64,000 nucleotides of DNA from assembly GCF_024228315.1 (NCBI RefSeq), contig NZ_CP100454.1, positions 3,162,001-3,226,000 of the forward strand, in the 5' to 3' direction. The DNA comes from Halomarina pelagica (GTDB taxonomy: Archaea > Halobacteriota > Halobacteria > Halobacteriales > Haloarculaceae). Below the pieces are notes generated by a model. That model was not told where the DNA came from, did no database searches, and worked only from the letters and a program-made list of their open reading frames with translations. The translations under genes were made by a program, and so were the position numbers. Shown here one piece after another: positions 44,183 through 53,943 of the stretch (position 1 is its first letter; every line of letters begins with the position of its first letter).

Positions 44183-44233
44183 CGGCGCGGCCGCTCTCAC
44201 CTGCGTCGGGACGAACCGAAAAGGTCTGGCGTC

Positions 44234-45058
44234 TCAGATACCGGCTTCGAAGTCCTCGAGCGCGTAGGCCGGTTCCGCGCCGCGGTTGTCGAGCGTCTCG
44301 TTCGCGAGCAGCCAGTAGACGACCGACAGCGCCTTGCGCCCCTTGTTGTTCGTCGGGACGACGATGTCGACGTTGCTCGTCTGGTTGTTCGAGTCGCACA
44401 TCGCCACGACTGGGATGCCGACGGTGATCGCCTCCTTCACGGCCTGGCTGTCGCCGATGGGATCGGTGACGACGACCACGTCGGGTTCGATGTAACCCGC
44501 GTACTGCGGGTTCGTCAGCGTGCCGGGGATGAAGCGCCCGGTGCGGGCGCGCGCGCCGACGGCGTCGGCGAACTTCTCCGCCGGGAAGCGACCGTACTGG
44601 CGCGAGGAGGCGACGAGGATCTGCTCGGGCTGGTAGTTCGCGAGGAACTTCGCCGCCGTGCGGATGCGCTCGTCGGTCTGGCTCACGTCGAGCACGTACA
44701 GCCCGTCGGTGCGGACGCGGTGGATGAACCGCTCCATGTCCTTCGTCTTCTGCTGGGTCCCGATGTGGACGCCGGCAGCGAGGTAGTCCTCGACCGGGAT
44801 CAGGAGGTCCGCCTCCTCGTCGGGCATGACGTCCTCGTCGAAGGCGGGTCCCGACTCCTCCTCCTCCGGTTCGGGGTCGGAATCGGGGTTCGCCCCCGCC
44901 TCGTCCGAGGGTGCGTCCTCGGTCTCCGGTTCGGCCGCCTCGTCGGCGGCGGGCGTCTCTGCGTCGGTGGACTCCTCTCGGTCCTCGCTCTCGGGGGCGT
45001 CCGCAGCGGCGGCCTCCTCGTCGGCGAGTTCCTCGAGTCCTTCTTCGTTGTCGCTCAT
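44234..45058 (-). CDS. rps2: 30S ribosomal protein S2 with acidic N-terminal extension
   Basis: 274 aa. Residues from about 85 on are a normal S2 ([60 protein letters not shown]). The first ~80 residues are an almost pure Glu/Asp/Ala/Pro extension not needed for the fold. Acidic S2 extensions are known in haloarchaea. Its start overlaps the enolase stop by 4 bp. Confidence 0.95.
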   Translation of the reverse strand: MSDNEEGLEELADEEAAAADAPESEDREESTDAETPAADEAAEPETEDAPSDEAGANPDSDPEPEEEESGPAFDEDVMPDEEADLLIPVEDYLAAGVHIGTQQKTKDMERFIHRVRTDGLYVLDVSQTDERIRTAAKFLANYQPEQILVASSRQYGRFPAEKFADAVGARARTGRFIPGTLTNPQYAGYIEPDVVVVTDPIGDSQAVKEAITVGIPVVAMCDSNNQTSNVDIVVPTNNKGRKALSVVYWLLANETLDNRGAEPAYALEDFEAGI

Positions 45059-46251
45059 GCGTTTTCCTCGATTCGAATGAGTTCGTTGAGTTTCGCGGTT
45101 CGCTCGCCGCCGACCGCCCCCGTCTTGATGAAGGGAGCCGCGGTCGCCACGGCCAGGTGTGCTATCGTCGTGTCCTCCGTCTCGCCGCTACGGTGGGAGA
45201 CCACCGGCGCGTAGCCGTTCTCCACCGCGAGTTCGATCGCGTCGAAGGCGTCGGTCAGCGTCCCGATCTGGTTCGGTTTCACCAGGATGCTGTTGGCCGC
45301 CCCGCGTTCTATCCCCGTCGTGAGCCGCTCCGTGTTGGTGACGAAGAGGTCGTCGCCGCAGATCAGCGCCTCGCTGCCCACGCGCTCGGTCAGCGCGGCG
45401 AAGCCGTCGAAGTCGTCCTCGTCGAGCGGGTCCTCGACGTAGACGAGGTCGTACTCCTCGACCAGGTCGGCGACGTAGTCGATCTGCTCGTCGGGCGTGC
45501 GCTCGACGTCGGCGTACTGATAGACGTCGCCGTCGAACAGTTCCGAGGCGGCCACGTCCAGCCCGATGCCGATCTCGAAACCGACGTCGTCCTCGACGGT
45601 CGAGACGGCCTCGGCGACCACCTCGAACGCCTCGGCGTCGTCGATGGCGGGGGCCCACGCGCCCTCGTCGCCCTTCGCCGCGGGGACGCCGCGTTCGGCG
45701 AGGACGTCGCTGACCTCGCCGTGGACGGCCGCGTTGGCGAAGACGGCGTCGGCGACGCTCGGCGCGCCGACGGGCGCGGCGAGGAACTCCTGGATGTCCG
45801 TCGCGTCCGCGGCGTGCTCGCCGCCGCCGATGACGTTGCCGAGCGGCGTCGGGAACTCGTTCCCGCGGAACGCGCCCCCGAGGTGCTGGTAGAGCGGCGC
45901 GCCGAGCATGTCCGCCCCGGCCTTCGCGGCGGCCATGCTGATCGCGACGGCGCTGTTCGCGCCGATCTCGCCGAAGTTCTCCGTCCCGTCCGCCTCCCGG
46001 AGCACCCGGTCGACCGACCGCTGGTCGCCCGCGTAGACCTGCCCCTCCAGCCGGGGGACCGCGAGTTCGCGCGCCCTGGCGATGGCCTCCTCGGCGGGGA
46101 GTTCGATGGCCTCGTACTCGCCCGTCGAGGCACCGCTCGGGGCGGCACCGCGCCCGAACCCGCCGCTCTCGGTGGTGACCTCCGCCTCGACCGTCGGGTT
46201 GCCCCGCGAGTCGAGGATTCGGCGGAGCCGGATCTCGGTGATGAGCGTCAC
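45055..46251 (-). CDS. eno: Enolase
   Basis: 398 aa, full length. It interconverts 2-phosphoglycerate and phosphoenolpyruvate. Seen are [31 protein letters not shown], the catalytic acid region [11 protein letters not shown], the magnesium ligands in [10 protein letters not shown] and [10 protein letters not shown], and [19 protein letters not shown]. Its start overlaps the rpoK stop by 4 bp; it sits in the ribosomal string, as in most archaea. Confidence 0.97.
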   Translation of the reverse strand: MTLITEIRLRRILDSRGNPTVEAEVTTESGGFGRGAAPSGASTGEYEAIELPAEEAIARARELAVPRLEGQVYAGDQRSVDRVLREADGTENFGEIGANSAVAISMAAAKAGADMLGAPLYQHLGGAFRGNEFPTPLGNVIGGGEHAADATDIQEFLAAPVGAPSVADAVFANAAVHGEVSDVLAERGVPAAKGDEGAWAPAIDDAEAFEVVAEAVSTVEDDVGFEIGIGLDVAASELFDGDVYQYADVERTPDEQIDYVADLVEEYDLVYVEDPLDEDDFDGFAALTERVGSEALICGDDLFVTNTERLTTGIERGAANSILVKPNQIGTLTDAFDAIELAVENGYAPVVSHRSGETEDTTIAHLAVATAAPFIKTGAVGGERTAKLNELIRIEENA

Positions 46252-46433
46252 GCGTTCTTCCCCCCTCGGTGGACGGTGAACGGCAGTACCCCCGCGTCGT
46301 ACTCCTCGGCGGCGATCAGGATGGGTTCCGTCTGCTCAGAATCCACCAGCACCGGCGCGCCGTAGGAGACCTGCAGCGCTCGCGCGCCGATAATGCGGGC
46401 TTTCTCGTACCGATTGTGTCGTTGTTGTGCCAT
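46248..46433 (-). CDS. rpoK: RNA polymerase subunit Rpo6 (RpoK)
   Basis: 61 aa ([20 protein letters not shown]). It is the Rpb6/omega homologue that helps assemble the largest subunit; [20 protein letters not shown] is the core motif. Its start overlaps the rpoN stop by one base and its stop overlaps eno by 4 bp. Confidence 0.95.
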   Translation of the reverse strand: MAQQRHNRYEKARIIGARALQVSYGAPVLVDSEQTEPILIAAEEYDAGVLPFTVHRGGKNA

Positions 46434-46627
46434 CACTGGTACGGGGAGACGATGTCGACGAGGTCCTTGTGCGAGACGAGCATCCGTCGGCAGCACGCGC
46501 GTTCGACGCCGAGGTCGTCGAGCACCGCCGCCGCCGGCTCGCCCTCCTCCTCGGTCCGACGCTCGTACTCGTCCCAGTACTCGCCGACGACCTTGCCGCA
46601 CGTGAAACACCGGACGGGTATCATCAT
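46433..46627 (-). CDS. rpoN: RNA polymerase subunit Rpo10 (RpoN)
   Basis: 64 aa ([20 protein letters not shown]); a second ATG at 46624 is equally possible. The zinc motif CFTCG and the following CCRRM pair are complete. It is the Rpb10 homologue and helps hold Rpo3/Rpo11 to the second-largest subunit. It lies 12 bp after the S9 stop. Confidence 0.95.
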   Translation of the reverse strand: MMIPVRCFTCGKVVGEYWDEYERRTEEEGEPAAAVLDDLGVERACCRRMLVSHKDLVDIVSPYQ

Positions 46628-46639
46628 GGGTGGATCACC

Positions 46640-47038
46640 TCAGCGGTAGGATTTCTGGTACCGCGCTCGCGCGCCGGGACCGCCCCACTTCTTCGACTCG
46701 GACTGGCGCACGTCGTTCACCAGCAGCGAGCGGTCGAACGTCATGTACGCGTCGCGCAGCTCCGCGTCGTTCGAGTGCTCGACCAGCCCCCGCGCGATGG
46801 CGGTGCGGACGGCGTCGGCCTGTCCGGTGATGCCGCCGCCGGAGACGCTCACCTCCACGTCCACGCCGTCGCGGAGGTTCTCGCTCGCGATGCGGAACGG
46901 TTCGAGCATCTTCAGCCGAGCCATCTCCGGCTCGACGAGTTCGACGGGCTGTGCGTTGATTCGCACCCGGCCCTGGCCCTCGCGGACCGTGGCGCGGGCG
47001 ACGGCGGTCTTCTTCTTGCCGCTCGTGTTGGTTACCAT
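46640..47038 (-). CDS. rps9: 30S ribosomal protein S9
   Basis: 132 aa. [20 protein letters not shown] at the start and [14 protein letters not shown] at the end are diagnostic, the last residues reaching the decoding P-site. It overlaps the L13 stop by 7 bp. Confidence 0.97.
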   Translation of the reverse strand: MVTNTSGKKKTAVARATVREGQGRVRINAQPVELVEPEMARLKMLEPFRIASENLRDGVDVEVSVSGGGITGQADAVRTAIARGLVEHSNDAELRDAYMTFDRSLLVNDVRQSESKKWGGPGARARYQKSYR

Positions 47039-47469
47039 GTGACGTTCGCCCCCAGCTGTTCGCTGATCTCGCCCAGCGAGACGAATTTGATGTTCGATAG
47101 TCGGTCGAGGGAGGTGTCCTCGAGCACCTCGGCGTCGTCCTCCAGCGGATCGCCGACGTACACCCGGACGTTCTCGAACGCCTCGCGACCGCGGGGCGTC
47201 TTGTACGGGAGCATCCCGCGGACCGAGCGCTTGAGGATGCGGTCGGGACGCTTCGGGTAGTACGGTCCCTGATCGGACCCGACGTCGACGCGCTTGCGGA
47301 AGACGCTCATGACGTCGTCCTCGTTGCCCGTGATCACCGCGTGCTCCGCGTTCACGATCGCGACGCGCTCGCCGTCGAGCGCACGCTGGGCCACGTTGCT
47401 CGCCACGCGCCCGAGGATGCAGTCGCGGGCGTCGACGACGAGGTCGGCGTCGAACTCGGCGAGGCTCAT
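47032..47469 (-). CDS. rpl13: 50S ribosomal protein L13
   Basis: 145 aa. The core [40 protein letters not shown] and [13 protein letters not shown] match archaeal L13. Its start overlaps the L18e stop by 4 bp. Confidence 0.97.
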   Translation of the reverse strand: MSLAEFDADLVVDARDCILGRVASNVAQRALDGERVAIVNAEHAVITGNEDDVMSVFRKRVDVGSDQGPYYPKRPDRILKRSVRGMLPYKTPRGREAFENVRVYVGDPLEDDAEVLEDTSLDRLSNIKFVSLGEISEQLGANVTW

Positions 47470-47813
47470 CGGATCACCCGCACGTTCGCGCCGTCGGGGT
47501 TCTGTTCGAGTGCCTGTTCGAGGTCGATGGCCTCACCGACCTGACTGATCTTCGTGCGGGCCGTCCCGGAGAAGTCGACGGCGGCGACGGTCACGTCCTT
47601 GCGGAGCGCGCCGCTGCCGAGGACCTTGCCGGGGATGATGACGGTCTCCTCTTCCCTGGCGTACCGCTCGATACGCCCGAGGTTGACCTCCGCGTGCGTG
47701 CGCCGGGGCTTCTCGAGCCGCTCGGCGACGTCGCCCCACACGGCCGCCCCGCTGCGCGCGGCGGCCTTACAGTCGGCGATGAGACTCTGGAGTCTCGGGT
47801 TCGTCTTGTTCAT
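47466..47813 (-). CDS. rpl18e: 50S ribosomal protein L18e
   Basis: 115 aa. [40 protein letters not shown] and [19 protein letters not shown] identify L18e. It is the first protein gene after tRNA-Leu, an order known for the Haloarcula S9 operon. Confidence 0.97.
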   Translation of the reverse strand: MNKTNPRLQSLIADCKAAARSGAAVWGDVAERLEKPRRTHAEVNLGRIERYAREEETVIIPGKVLGSGALRKDVTVAAVDFSGTARTKISQVGEAIDLEQALEQNPDGANVRVIR

Positions 47814-47834
47814 TATTGTGACACCTGAGAGAAG

Positions 47835-47919
47835 TGCAGGGAGCAGGATTTGAACCTGCGGACCTCTACAGGACAGCGCCCTGAACGCTGCGCCGTTGGC
47901 CAGACTTGGCTATCCCTGC
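47835..47919 (-). tRNA. tRNA-Leu (anticodon CAG)
   Basis: On the minus strand the acceptor gcaggga pairs with tccctgc, with discriminator A. The D-arm GCC/GGC, anticodon arm cagcg-ttcaggg-cgctg (CAG in the middle), a long class II variable arm and T-arm gcagg-ttcaaat-cctgc are all present. CAG reads CUG Leu codons. It lies between rpoD and rpl18e; no intron is evident. Confidence 0.95.
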
Positions 47920-48055
47920 TCGCAGTTTCGTGTACTTCGAGACCCCACATACCACTTTCGATGCCTCGCGGGCACCGGGTTCGCGTCACAGGGGTGGTAG
48001 TGGGGGTCATGGTGTGGTCGTGGTGTGTCCGTGTTCGTCTGTCGTTCTCGCGTCT

Positions 48056-48799
48056 CTACAGCTGGACCGCCCGGACCAGCTCGTCGGCCCGGTCGTACAG
48101 GGAGTCGACGGCCGCGAGGACGAGTTCCTCGACGCTCATCGACCCGTCCGTCTCGACGTGGAACACGAACGCGTTCGGAACGTCGTGCACCTCGACCTCC
48201 TCGTCCGGGTACCGCTCTCGGAGGTCGTTGTCGAACGTCTCCGTCGGGACGAGTTCGCCGTCCTCCTCGACGACGCCCCGTACGATCTGGGGCTCGTCGT
48301 CGGCGAACTCGGCGCGATCGCCGACGACCTCGACGCGCTGGAGGTGGCGGTACCCGATGGCGACGCCGCCCTGGAACTTCGCGTGTTCCTTGCCGCGGTC
48401 GAGCGTGGCTTCGGCCTCCACTTCGAGGCGCTGGTTCTCCTTCAGGTCGATGATGGGTACGTTCCCGTCCGCGGGTTTCACCAGCCCGTCGCTGGAGACG
48501 AGGTCGCCCGAGTAGGCCGTCGCCGGTCCCTCGACGTCGAGCGCCAGCGTCACCGTCTCGCCCAGTTCGTACTCGCCCGGCGGCGTCGTCAGGGGAACCA
48601 GCCCCAGCCGCAGGCCGATCATCTCGTCGAACATCACCGACGAGTTCTCGATGACGCGCACGGTGTCGATGGACATCGTGGGCACGTCCGCGAGCATCGC
48701 CCGGCGGATGCCGTTGGCGAACGCCGGGGTCACCCCCCGTACGAGGAACCGCGCCTCGCGTTCGCCGCGGTCGATGAACTCCACGTCGAAGTCGCTCAT
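48056..48799 (-). CDS. rpoD: RNA polymerase subunit Rpo3 (RpoD)
   Basis: 247 aa, alpha-subunit-like (Rpb3). Its N-terminal part ([40 protein letters not shown]) forms the dimer platform with Rpo11. There is no ferredoxin-like iron-sulphur insertion with a CxxC set, unlike some archaeal Rpo3; haloarchaeal forms often lack it. It starts 4 bp after the rps11 stop. Confidence 0.96.
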   Translation of the reverse strand: MSDFDVEFIDRGEREARFLVRGVTPAFANGIRRAMLADVPTMSIDTVRVIENSSVMFDEMIGLRLGLVPLTTPPGEYELGETVTLALDVEGPATAYSGDLVSSDGLVKPADGNVPIIDLKENQRLEVEAEATLDRGKEHAKFQGGVAIGYRHLQRVEVVGDRAEFADDEPQIVRGVVEEDGELVPTETFDNDLRERYPDEEVEVHDVPNAFVFHVETDGSMSVEELVLAAVDSLYDRADELVRAVQL

Positions 48800-48803
48800 G
48801 ATG

Positions 48804-49193
48804 TTAGAACCCGCTGTTCTTCGGCGGGCGCGTTCCGTCGTGCGGGATGGGCGTGACGTCCTCGATGCGGCCGATCTCCAGTCCGGCGCGTGCGAGCGCG
48901 CGGATCGTCGCCTGCGCCCCCGGGCCGGGGTTCTTCTGCAGGTTGCCGCCGGGGCCGCGGACGCGGACGTGGACGCCGGTGATGCCCTGCGCCATGACGT
49001 CCTCCGCGACGCGGTCTGCCATCTGCATGGCGGCGTACGGCGACGCCTCGTCCCGGTTCTGCTTCACGACCGACCCGCCGGAGGACTTCGCGAGCGTCTC
49101 CGCGCCCGTCTCGTCCGTGACGGTGATGATCGTGTTGTTGAACGATGCGTGCACGTGAGCGATGGCCCATCGCCCGTCTGATTCCTGACTCAT
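48804..49193 (-). CDS. rps11: 30S ribosomal protein S11
   Basis: 129 aa. [40 protein letters not shown] and ending [11 protein letters not shown] are diagnostic. Its start abuts the S4 stop. Confidence 0.97.
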   Translation of the reverse strand: MSQESDGRWAIAHVHASFNNTIITVTDETGAETLAKSSGGSVVKQNRDEASPYAAMQMADRVAEDVMAQGITGVHVRVRGPGGNLQKNPGPGAQATIRALARAGLEIGRIEDVTPIPHDGTRPPKNSGF

Positions 49194-49721
49194 TTACTCT
49201 TGACCCTCCGCCCGGGCGGGGTGCAGATCGTCCGCCAGCGGGCTCGTCTCGTCGAACGTGATGCCGTCCTCCTCCTCGACGAGGACGGTGTACGACGGGG
49301 TGGTGACGCGGTGACCGTCGACGGTGACGTGACCGTGGACGATGAACTGTCGCGCCTGCTGCGGCGTGCTCGCCAGTCCCTTTCGGTACGCGACGGTCTG
49401 GAGGCGGCGCTCCAGCACGTCCGTGATGTCGAGGCTCAGGACGTCGTCGAGGCCGTCCTCGCCGCCGAGGATGCCCTTGCGCTTCAGGCTCTCGAGGAAC
49501 TCGCTCGCCTCCTCGCCCGCGGCCTCGGGGTCGCCCATCGTCCGACCGAGCAGGCTCCGGGCCTCGCGGCGGTAGTCGCGCAGCTGCGACTGGCTCCGCC
49601 AGAGTTCCTCCTTGTTCTTCAGGCCGTAGCGCCCGACGAGACCGGCCTCCTCGGCGATGCGCTCGCCCTGGAAGGGGTGATTCGGCGTCTCGTAGCGCTT
49701 GGTGTTCTGTCCGAGCGCCAT
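49194..49721 (-). CDS. rps4: 30S ribosomal protein S4
   Basis: 175 aa. It has the S4 RNA-binding domain (RRLQTVAYRKGLASTPQQAR, then QFIVHGHVTVDGHRVTTPSY). The acidic C-terminus is typical for haloarchaea. It starts one base after the S13 stop. Confidence 0.97.
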   Translation of the reverse strand: MALGQNTKRYETPNHPFQGERIAEEAGLVGRYGLKNKEELWRSQSQLRDYRREARSLLGRTMGDPEAAGEEASEFLESLKRKGILGGEDGLDDVLSLDITDVLERRLQTVAYRKGLASTPQQARQFIVHGHVTVDGHRVTTPSYTVLVEEEDGITFDETSPLADDLHPARAEGQE

Positions 49722-49722
49722 C

Positions 49723-50214
49723 TTACTCGGCCTCCTCCTCCTTGATCGCCTCGACGTTCACGCCGACCGTGCCCTCGGTGCGACCCGTGGACTTCGTGCG
49801 CTGACCGCGGACCTTCTGGCCGCGCTTGTGGCGCACGCCCTTGTAGGAGTTGATCATCTTCATGCGATTGACGTCCTGCCGACGGAGCATCGAGAGGTCG
49901 TTGCCGACCTCGTGCACCGTCTCGCCGGAGAAGTAGCCGCGCTGGTGGTTCGTGAGCCACTCGGGTACCTCGTCGGCGTAGCTCTCGACGGCCTCGACGA
50001 CGGCGTCGATGTCCTCGTCGTCGAGACGGCCGAACGTGGCCGTGCGGTCGACGCCGGCCGACTCGCAGACGAGCCGGGCCGTCCGGCGACCGATGCCGTT
50101 CATCTCGATGAGCGCACGCTCGACGCTCTTGGTCCCGTCGAGGTCCGTCTGTCCGATGCGGACGAAGTATCGGATGTCGTCCTCCCCTTCGCCCTCAGGT
50201 TGTTCCGTACTCAT
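49723..50214 (-). CDS. rps13: 30S ribosomal protein S13
   Basis: 163 aa from the ATG at 50212-50214 (MSTEQPEGEGEDDIRYFVRI). The helix-two-turn-helix core IEMNGIGRRTARLVCESAGV and the basic C-terminal VRHKRGQKVRGQRTKSTGRT are present. A longer frame to 50319 runs through the tRNA-Ser gene and is rejected. The gene opens the S13-S4-S11-Rpo3 set. Confidence 0.97.
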   Translation of the reverse strand: MSTEQPEGEGEDDIRYFVRIGQTDLDGTKSVERALIEMNGIGRRTARLVCESAGVDRTATFGRLDDEDIDAVVEAVESYADEVPEWLTNHQRGYFSGETVHEVGNDLSMLRRQDVNRMKMINSYKGVRHKRGQKVRGQRTKSTGRTEGTVGVNVEAIKEEEAE

Positions 50215-50237
50215 GGTGTGGTGGTGTGGTGATCGAA

Positions 50238-50322
50238 CGTTGTGGCGGGGATTCGAACCCCGGAGGCTTGACGCCACTGAGTTAGCAACCCAGCGCCTTG
50301 GGCCAGGCTTGGCTACCACAAC
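50238..50322 (-). tRNA. tRNA-Ser (anticodon GCT)
   Basis: On the minus strand the acceptor gttgtgg pairs with ccacaac with discriminator G, as expected for Ser. The anticodon arm ctggg-ttgctaa-ctcag has GCT, the T-arm is cgggg-ttcgaat-ccccg, and the long variable arm is class II. GCT reads AGC/AGU. It precedes rps13 by 23 bp and probably shares its transcript. Confidence 0.95.
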
Positions 50323-50400
50323 TCGCGTACACTCGCGCCCTGTTCGGACTCGGGAGCCGGACTCCCTACACTGATTGCATTCTGATCAAACCCGGCGGCC

Positions 50401-50410
50401 CTACTTAAGC
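50401..50410 (-). promoter_or_regulatory. TATA box for tRNA-Ser/S13 operon
   Basis: ctacttaagc (minus gcttaagtag) lies about 80 nt upstream of the tRNA 5' end. The leader would be processed by RNase P. Confidence 0.45.
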
Positions 50411-50482
50411 GCACCGGATTCACGAGCGGCTGAGAGTCGTACGCAGACGCGTAGAGGGTTCGTCGGAGCGGACCCGTGCGGC

Positions 50483-51460
50483 TCAGTCGGAGTACGACAC
50501 CGGCGCGCCGATGTACTCCTCGTTGATCGTCCACTCGCCGTCGTCGTCCCGGACGAGGTACTCGCCGTAGTACGGCACCCGGTTGTGCACGACGTCGACG
50601 AACGCCTCTCGGATCTCCTCGCGGGACATCTCTCCCATCGGACGCAGGTCGTCGTTGCGGTTGAGACAGCCCTTCAGGTACCCCTCGTGCGTCACGCGCA
50701 CGCGGTGGCAGTTCGCGCAGAAGTCCTCGTTCCCGACCGGGTCCACCACCTCGACCATCCCGCCGCCGATCCAGTAGCGCCGCCGGTCGTGCATGTCGCG
50801 CTGTTCGATCCGGTCGGCCTGCTCGGCGAGCCAGTCGTGCACGCGGCCGATGTCGATGGCCCAGTCGGGCCGCCCCGCGAGTTCGGGCATGTACTCGATG
50901 AGCTGGAGCTGGAGGCCGTCGTTCGAGGCGACGTGCTCGACCATCTCGGGGACGTATCCCGCGGTCGCCTCGAAGACGACCATGTTGAGCTTCACCGGCG
51001 TCAGCCCCGCGTCGACCGCAGCCAGCACGCCCTCGATGACCCGGTCGTACGAGCCGCTCTTGGTCACCTCGCGGAACGCCTTCGGGTCGAGCGCGTCCTG
51101 CGAGACGTTCACCCGGTCGAGTCCGGCCGCCGCGAGCGCTTCGGCCCGCTCGGGCAGGAACGTCCCGTTCGTCGTCAGCGACGTCTCCATCGAGTCCGGC
51201 GTCCGTTCGATGATCTCCTCCAGGTCCTCCCGAAGCATCGGTTCCCCGCCGGTGAACTTCACCTTCCGGACGTCGAACTCCTCGCACACCTCGAGAAAGC
51301 GCACCACGTCGTCCGTGGTCATCTCGTTGTCCCCGGCCTCCATCGGTCCCCGCGTGTCGCCCAGCCCCTCGTTGTGACAGTAGACGCAGTCGAAGTTACA
51401 CCGGTCCGTCAGCGAGATTCGAACGCCGGTGACCTCGCGGCCGAACCCGTCTACGAGCAT
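50483..51460 (-). CDS. moaA: GTP 3',8-cyclase MoaA
   Basis: 325 aa. It is the radical-SAM enzyme that starts molybdopterin synthesis from GTP. The N-terminal cluster is CNFDCVYC, the SAM motif FTGGEPMLR, and the C-terminal second cluster is CANCHRVR...LKGC. All cysteines for two 4Fe-4S clusters are visible. It is a single gene divergent from mrp with a TATA at 51481-51490. Confidence 0.96.
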   Translation of the reverse strand: MLVDGFGREVTGVRISLTDRCNFDCVYCHNEGLGDTRGPMEAGDNEMTTDDVVRFLEVCEEFDVRKVKFTGGEPMLREDLEEIIERTPDSMETSLTTNGTFLPERAEALAAAGLDRVNVSQDALDPKAFREVTKSGSYDRVIEGVLAAVDAGLTPVKLNMVVFEATAGYVPEMVEHVASNDGLQLQLIEYMPELAGRPDWAIDIGRVHDWLAEQADRIEQRDMHDRRRYWIGGGMVEVVDPVGNEDFCANCHRVRVTHEGYLKGCLNRNDDLRPMGEMSREEIREAFVDVVHNRVPYYGEYLVRDDDGEWTINEEYIGAPVSYSD

Positions 51461-51480
51461 ACCCGAACCTGTCCGTCAGC

Positions 51481-51490
51481 GCGCTTAAAC
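51481..51490 (-). promoter_or_regulatory. TATA box for moaA
   Basis: gcgcttaaac read on the minus strand is centred 26 nt upstream of the moaA start. Confidence 0.55.
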
Positions 51491-51614
51491 TCGTGGGGTG
51501 ATCCGGCGCGGATGTAACCGGTATCAGTTACCTACCCTCGCGGTCGTGCGTCCGAGTAGCTACATCCCGTCCCGATCCGGCGGACTGAACGCTCTCCGAC
51601 CGACTGCTCCACAA

Positions 51615-51623
51615 CCCTTATCG
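51615..51623 (+). promoter_or_regulatory. TATA box for mrp
   Basis: cccttatcg is centred 28 nt before the ATG at 51647. Confidence 0.5.
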
Positions 51624-51646
51624 GCCGGTGCCGTCCACTCTCCCGT

Positions 51647-52720
51647 ATGAATAGAGAGGACGTCCTCGATCGCCTCCGGAGCGTCGACGATCCCGACCTC
51701 GGCGACGACATCGTCTCGCTCGGGCTGGTCAACGACGTTACGGTCGACGACGGCTCCGCCCGCGTCTCGCTCGCGCTCGGCGCGCCCTACTCGCCGACGG
51801 AGACCGCCATCGCGAACGAGGTGCGCGAGGCGCTCGCGGACACCGGTCTCGACCTGGAACTCACGGCCGACGTCGACCGCGGCGTCTCGCCGGAGGAACA
51901 GGTCCTTCCCGGCGTGAAGAACATCGTCGCCGTCGCCTCCGGGAAGGGCGGCGTCGGAAAGAGCACCGCGGCGGTGAACCTCGCCGCGGGACTCGCCGAT
52001 ATGGGCGCTCGGGTCGGCCTCTTCGACGCGGACATCTACGGGCCGAACGTCCCCCGGATGGTCAGCGCCGACGAACGGCCGCGCGCGACGGAAGACGAGA
52101 CCCTCATTCCGCCGGAGCGTTTCGGCGTGAAGCTGATGAGCATGGCGTTCCTCGTCGGCGAGGACGATCCCGTCATCTGGCGCGGACCGATGGTCCACAA
52201 GATCATCACGCAGCTCTGGGACGACGTCGAGTGGGGCGACCTCGACTACATGGTCGTGGACCTCCCGCCCGGGACGGGCGACACGCAACTCACGCTCCTC
52301 CAGAGCGTCCCGCTCGCGGGTGCCGTCATCGTCACGACGCCCCAGGAGGTCGCGCTCGACGACGCCCGCAAAGCGCTGCGCATGTTCGGCAAACACGACA
52401 CCGCCGTCCTCGGCGTCCTCGAGAACATGAGTTCGTTCCGATGTCCCGACTGCGGCAGTACCCATCCCATCTTCGGCGAGGGGGGCGGGCGGCGCTTCGC
52501 CGACGAGGTCGACATGCCCTTCCTCGGCGAGGTCCCCCTCGATCCCGCCGTCCGCGAGGGCGGCGATTCCGGCGCGCCGGTCGTCCTCGACGAGGACAGC
52601 GAGACCGGTGCCGCGTTCCGACGGTTCGTCGAACGGACCGCGAACAACGTCGGCATCGTCCACCGCCGCCGGACCAGTCAGGCGAATCAGGCCCACCAGT
52701 TCGATCAGCCCCAGCGATGA
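51647..52720 (+). CDS. apbC: Mrp/NBP35-family Fe-S carrier ATPase
   Basis: 357 aa. An N-terminal MIP18/DUF59 domain (MNREDVLDRLRSVDDPDLGD) precedes the P-loop SGKGGVGKST; then DLPPGTGDTQLTLLQS and MSSFRCPDCG, the CxxC that binds a transferable 4Fe-4S cluster between two subunits. It loads Fe-S apoproteins. The C-terminal ~25 residues are a poorly conserved Gln/Arg-rich tail. Translation of the next gene is coupled by a 4-bp ATGA overlap. Confidence 0.95.
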   Translation: MNREDVLDRLRSVDDPDLGDDIVSLGLVNDVTVDDGSARVSLALGAPYSPTETAIANEVREALADTGLDLELTADVDRGVSPEEQVLPGVKNIVAVASGKGGVGKSTAAVNLAAGLADMGARVGLFDADIYGPNVPRMVSADERPRATEDETLIPPERFGVKLMSMAFLVGEDDPVIWRGPMVHKIITQLWDDVEWGDLDYMVVDLPPGTGDTQLTLLQSVPLAGAVIVTTPQEVALDDARKALRMFGKHDTAVLGVLENMSSFRCPDCGSTHPIFGEGGGRRFADEVDMPFLGEVPLDPAVREGGDSGAPVVLDEDSETGAAFRRFVERTANNVGIVHRRRTSQANQAHQFDQPQR

Positions 52721-52932
52721 CCGTCGAGGACGACCCCGAGACGGCGGAACGCCTCCGCGAGATCGCGGCGGACGTGCGCGACGGGAGTTCCGAGGCCTCG
52801 CAACTCGCCGCGATCCTCTACCGCGTGAGTGACCTGTATCACCCCGACGAGGAGACGACCCCGCAGGAGATCTATCTGAACGTGAAGTACATCCTCGGGA
52901 TCAAGGAGCAGGGCGGGATCGAACGGCGGTAG
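52717..52932 (+). CDS. Small haloarchaeal protein cotranscribed with mrp
   Basis: 71 aa from ATG 52717 (MTVEDDPETAERLREIAADV). It is acidic and helical, with YRVSDLYHPDEETTPQEIYL and the C-terminal LGIKEQGGIERR. No cysteines are present, so it does not itself bind a cluster. Coupled translation with the Mrp ATPase suggests a partner or regulator. No family function is known to me. Confidence 0.78.
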   Translation: MTVEDDPETAERLREIAADVRDGSSEASQLAAILYRVSDLYHPDEETTPQEIYLNVKYILGIKEQGGIERR

Positions 52933-52948
52933 GGGATACGTTACCCGT

Positions 52949-53893
52949 TCAGCCCATTCGCCACACGACGAACCCGCCCGCCAGGAGCGCGACGATCGGG
53001 AGGGCGATCGGCACGCCGCCGACTTCGACGCCGCCGCTCGCCCGCTCTGCGAGCGTATCCGTCGGATCGATCGAGGCGTTGTGATACTCGTACGGGTCGT
53101 CGCTCCAGGGCGCGGCGACCGGCTCGAACGACTCGTTCCACATCGTCGTCGTTCCACCGGCACGCCCGACGAATCCCACCTGGTGGATGCCACCTTCGGA
53201 ATCGTTGAAATCGCCGGTGTAGAGGCGCGCTTCGCCGGCGATCTCGATGTTCTGTTCGTCGAGGAGTTCGACGGTGATAGTTTCGCTACCACCTGGGGGA
53301 GGAGTTGGAAAGTAGAGGCTTCCATCCGTCCCCTCCGTGTGAACCATGAGCTTCATAGGATACCTCTGAATAGACGGATTTACTACCGTTACGTTGACCA
53401 CGGACGAGGACTGCCCCTCGATCATCGCGTTTCCGACCGAAATGTCAGTGATCCGGGGTACTTTGACCCCGTTGGGGTGCTCTGGATCGATGTCGTAGGT
53501 GAACGTGAATGCCGTGTAGTCCCCGAAGGTGGACACGATGACGGTGTGTCGATCTTCGAGCGCGTCGAGTTCTGTGTGGAACTGATACTCACTCTTCCAC
53601 GAATGGTCCGGACGAAGCTTGATTTCGGTCGAATTCAAGCGCATTCCGTCGACTTCGACCACTACTCCAGCGTATACCGTTCGTTCTGTCGGATTTTCTC
53701 CTTTAATCCACAAGGTATGAGACGACGTGTTCAGCCAGATCTCATATTCAGCACCGGTGCTGGCAGTCAGTACCCGTTCGACTGTCTCCGAGTGCTCCGT
53801 TGTTTGCGTGGATGCATCTACCGTTCCACCTGCTAGCGTAATCACACCCAACACCATAGCAGTCAGTACAAACATTCTAACACTCATTCGCAT
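52949..53893 (-). CDS. Secreted surface protein with C-terminal membrane anchor
   Basis: 314 aa. The start MRMSVRMFVLTAMVLGVITL is a Sec signal. The middle is beta-rich with two Ig/CARDB-like units (EIWLNTSSHTLWIKGENPTE; VVNVTVVNPSIQRYPMKLMV). The C-terminus has a span GVPIALPIVALLAGGFVVWR followed by a short MG, so the protein should be held outside. GC is visibly lower than the surrounding genome. It lies 50 bp downstream of the large PKD gene, same strand. No family name can be given. Confidence 0.72.
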   Translation of the reverse strand: MRMSVRMFVLTAMVLGVITLAGGTVDASTQTTEHSETVERVLTASTGAEYEIWLNTSSHTLWIKGENPTERTVYAGVVVEVDGMRLNSTEIKLRPDHSWKSEYQFHTELDALEDRHTVIVSTFGDYTAFTFTYDIDPEHPNGVKVPRITDISVGNAMIEGQSSSVVNVTVVNPSIQRYPMKLMVHTEGTDGSLYFPTPPPGGSETITVELLDEQNIEIAGEARLYTGDFNDSEGGIHQVGFVGRAGGTTTMWNESFEPVAAPWSDDPYEYHNASIDPTDTLAERASGGVEVGGVPIALPIVALLAGGFVVWRMG

Positions 53894-53943
53894 GAATATT
53901 CAAATATGATACTCTTTCAAATACTTTACCTTTCGAATACTGT

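Noticed and set aside
44183-44233. A transcription terminator between the lipoprotein and S2
   Set aside because: There is no clear T-run or hairpin; haloarchaeal ends could not be assigned with confidence.
47920-48055. A further small gene or RNA between rpoD and tRNA-Leu
   Set aside because: The 136 bp are GT-rich but show no ORF with a start site and no fold I recognise.
51514-51531. gtaac-N8-gttac palindrome between moaA and mrp as an operator
   Set aside because: The arms are only 5 bp and do not lie over either TATA box; chance is likely.
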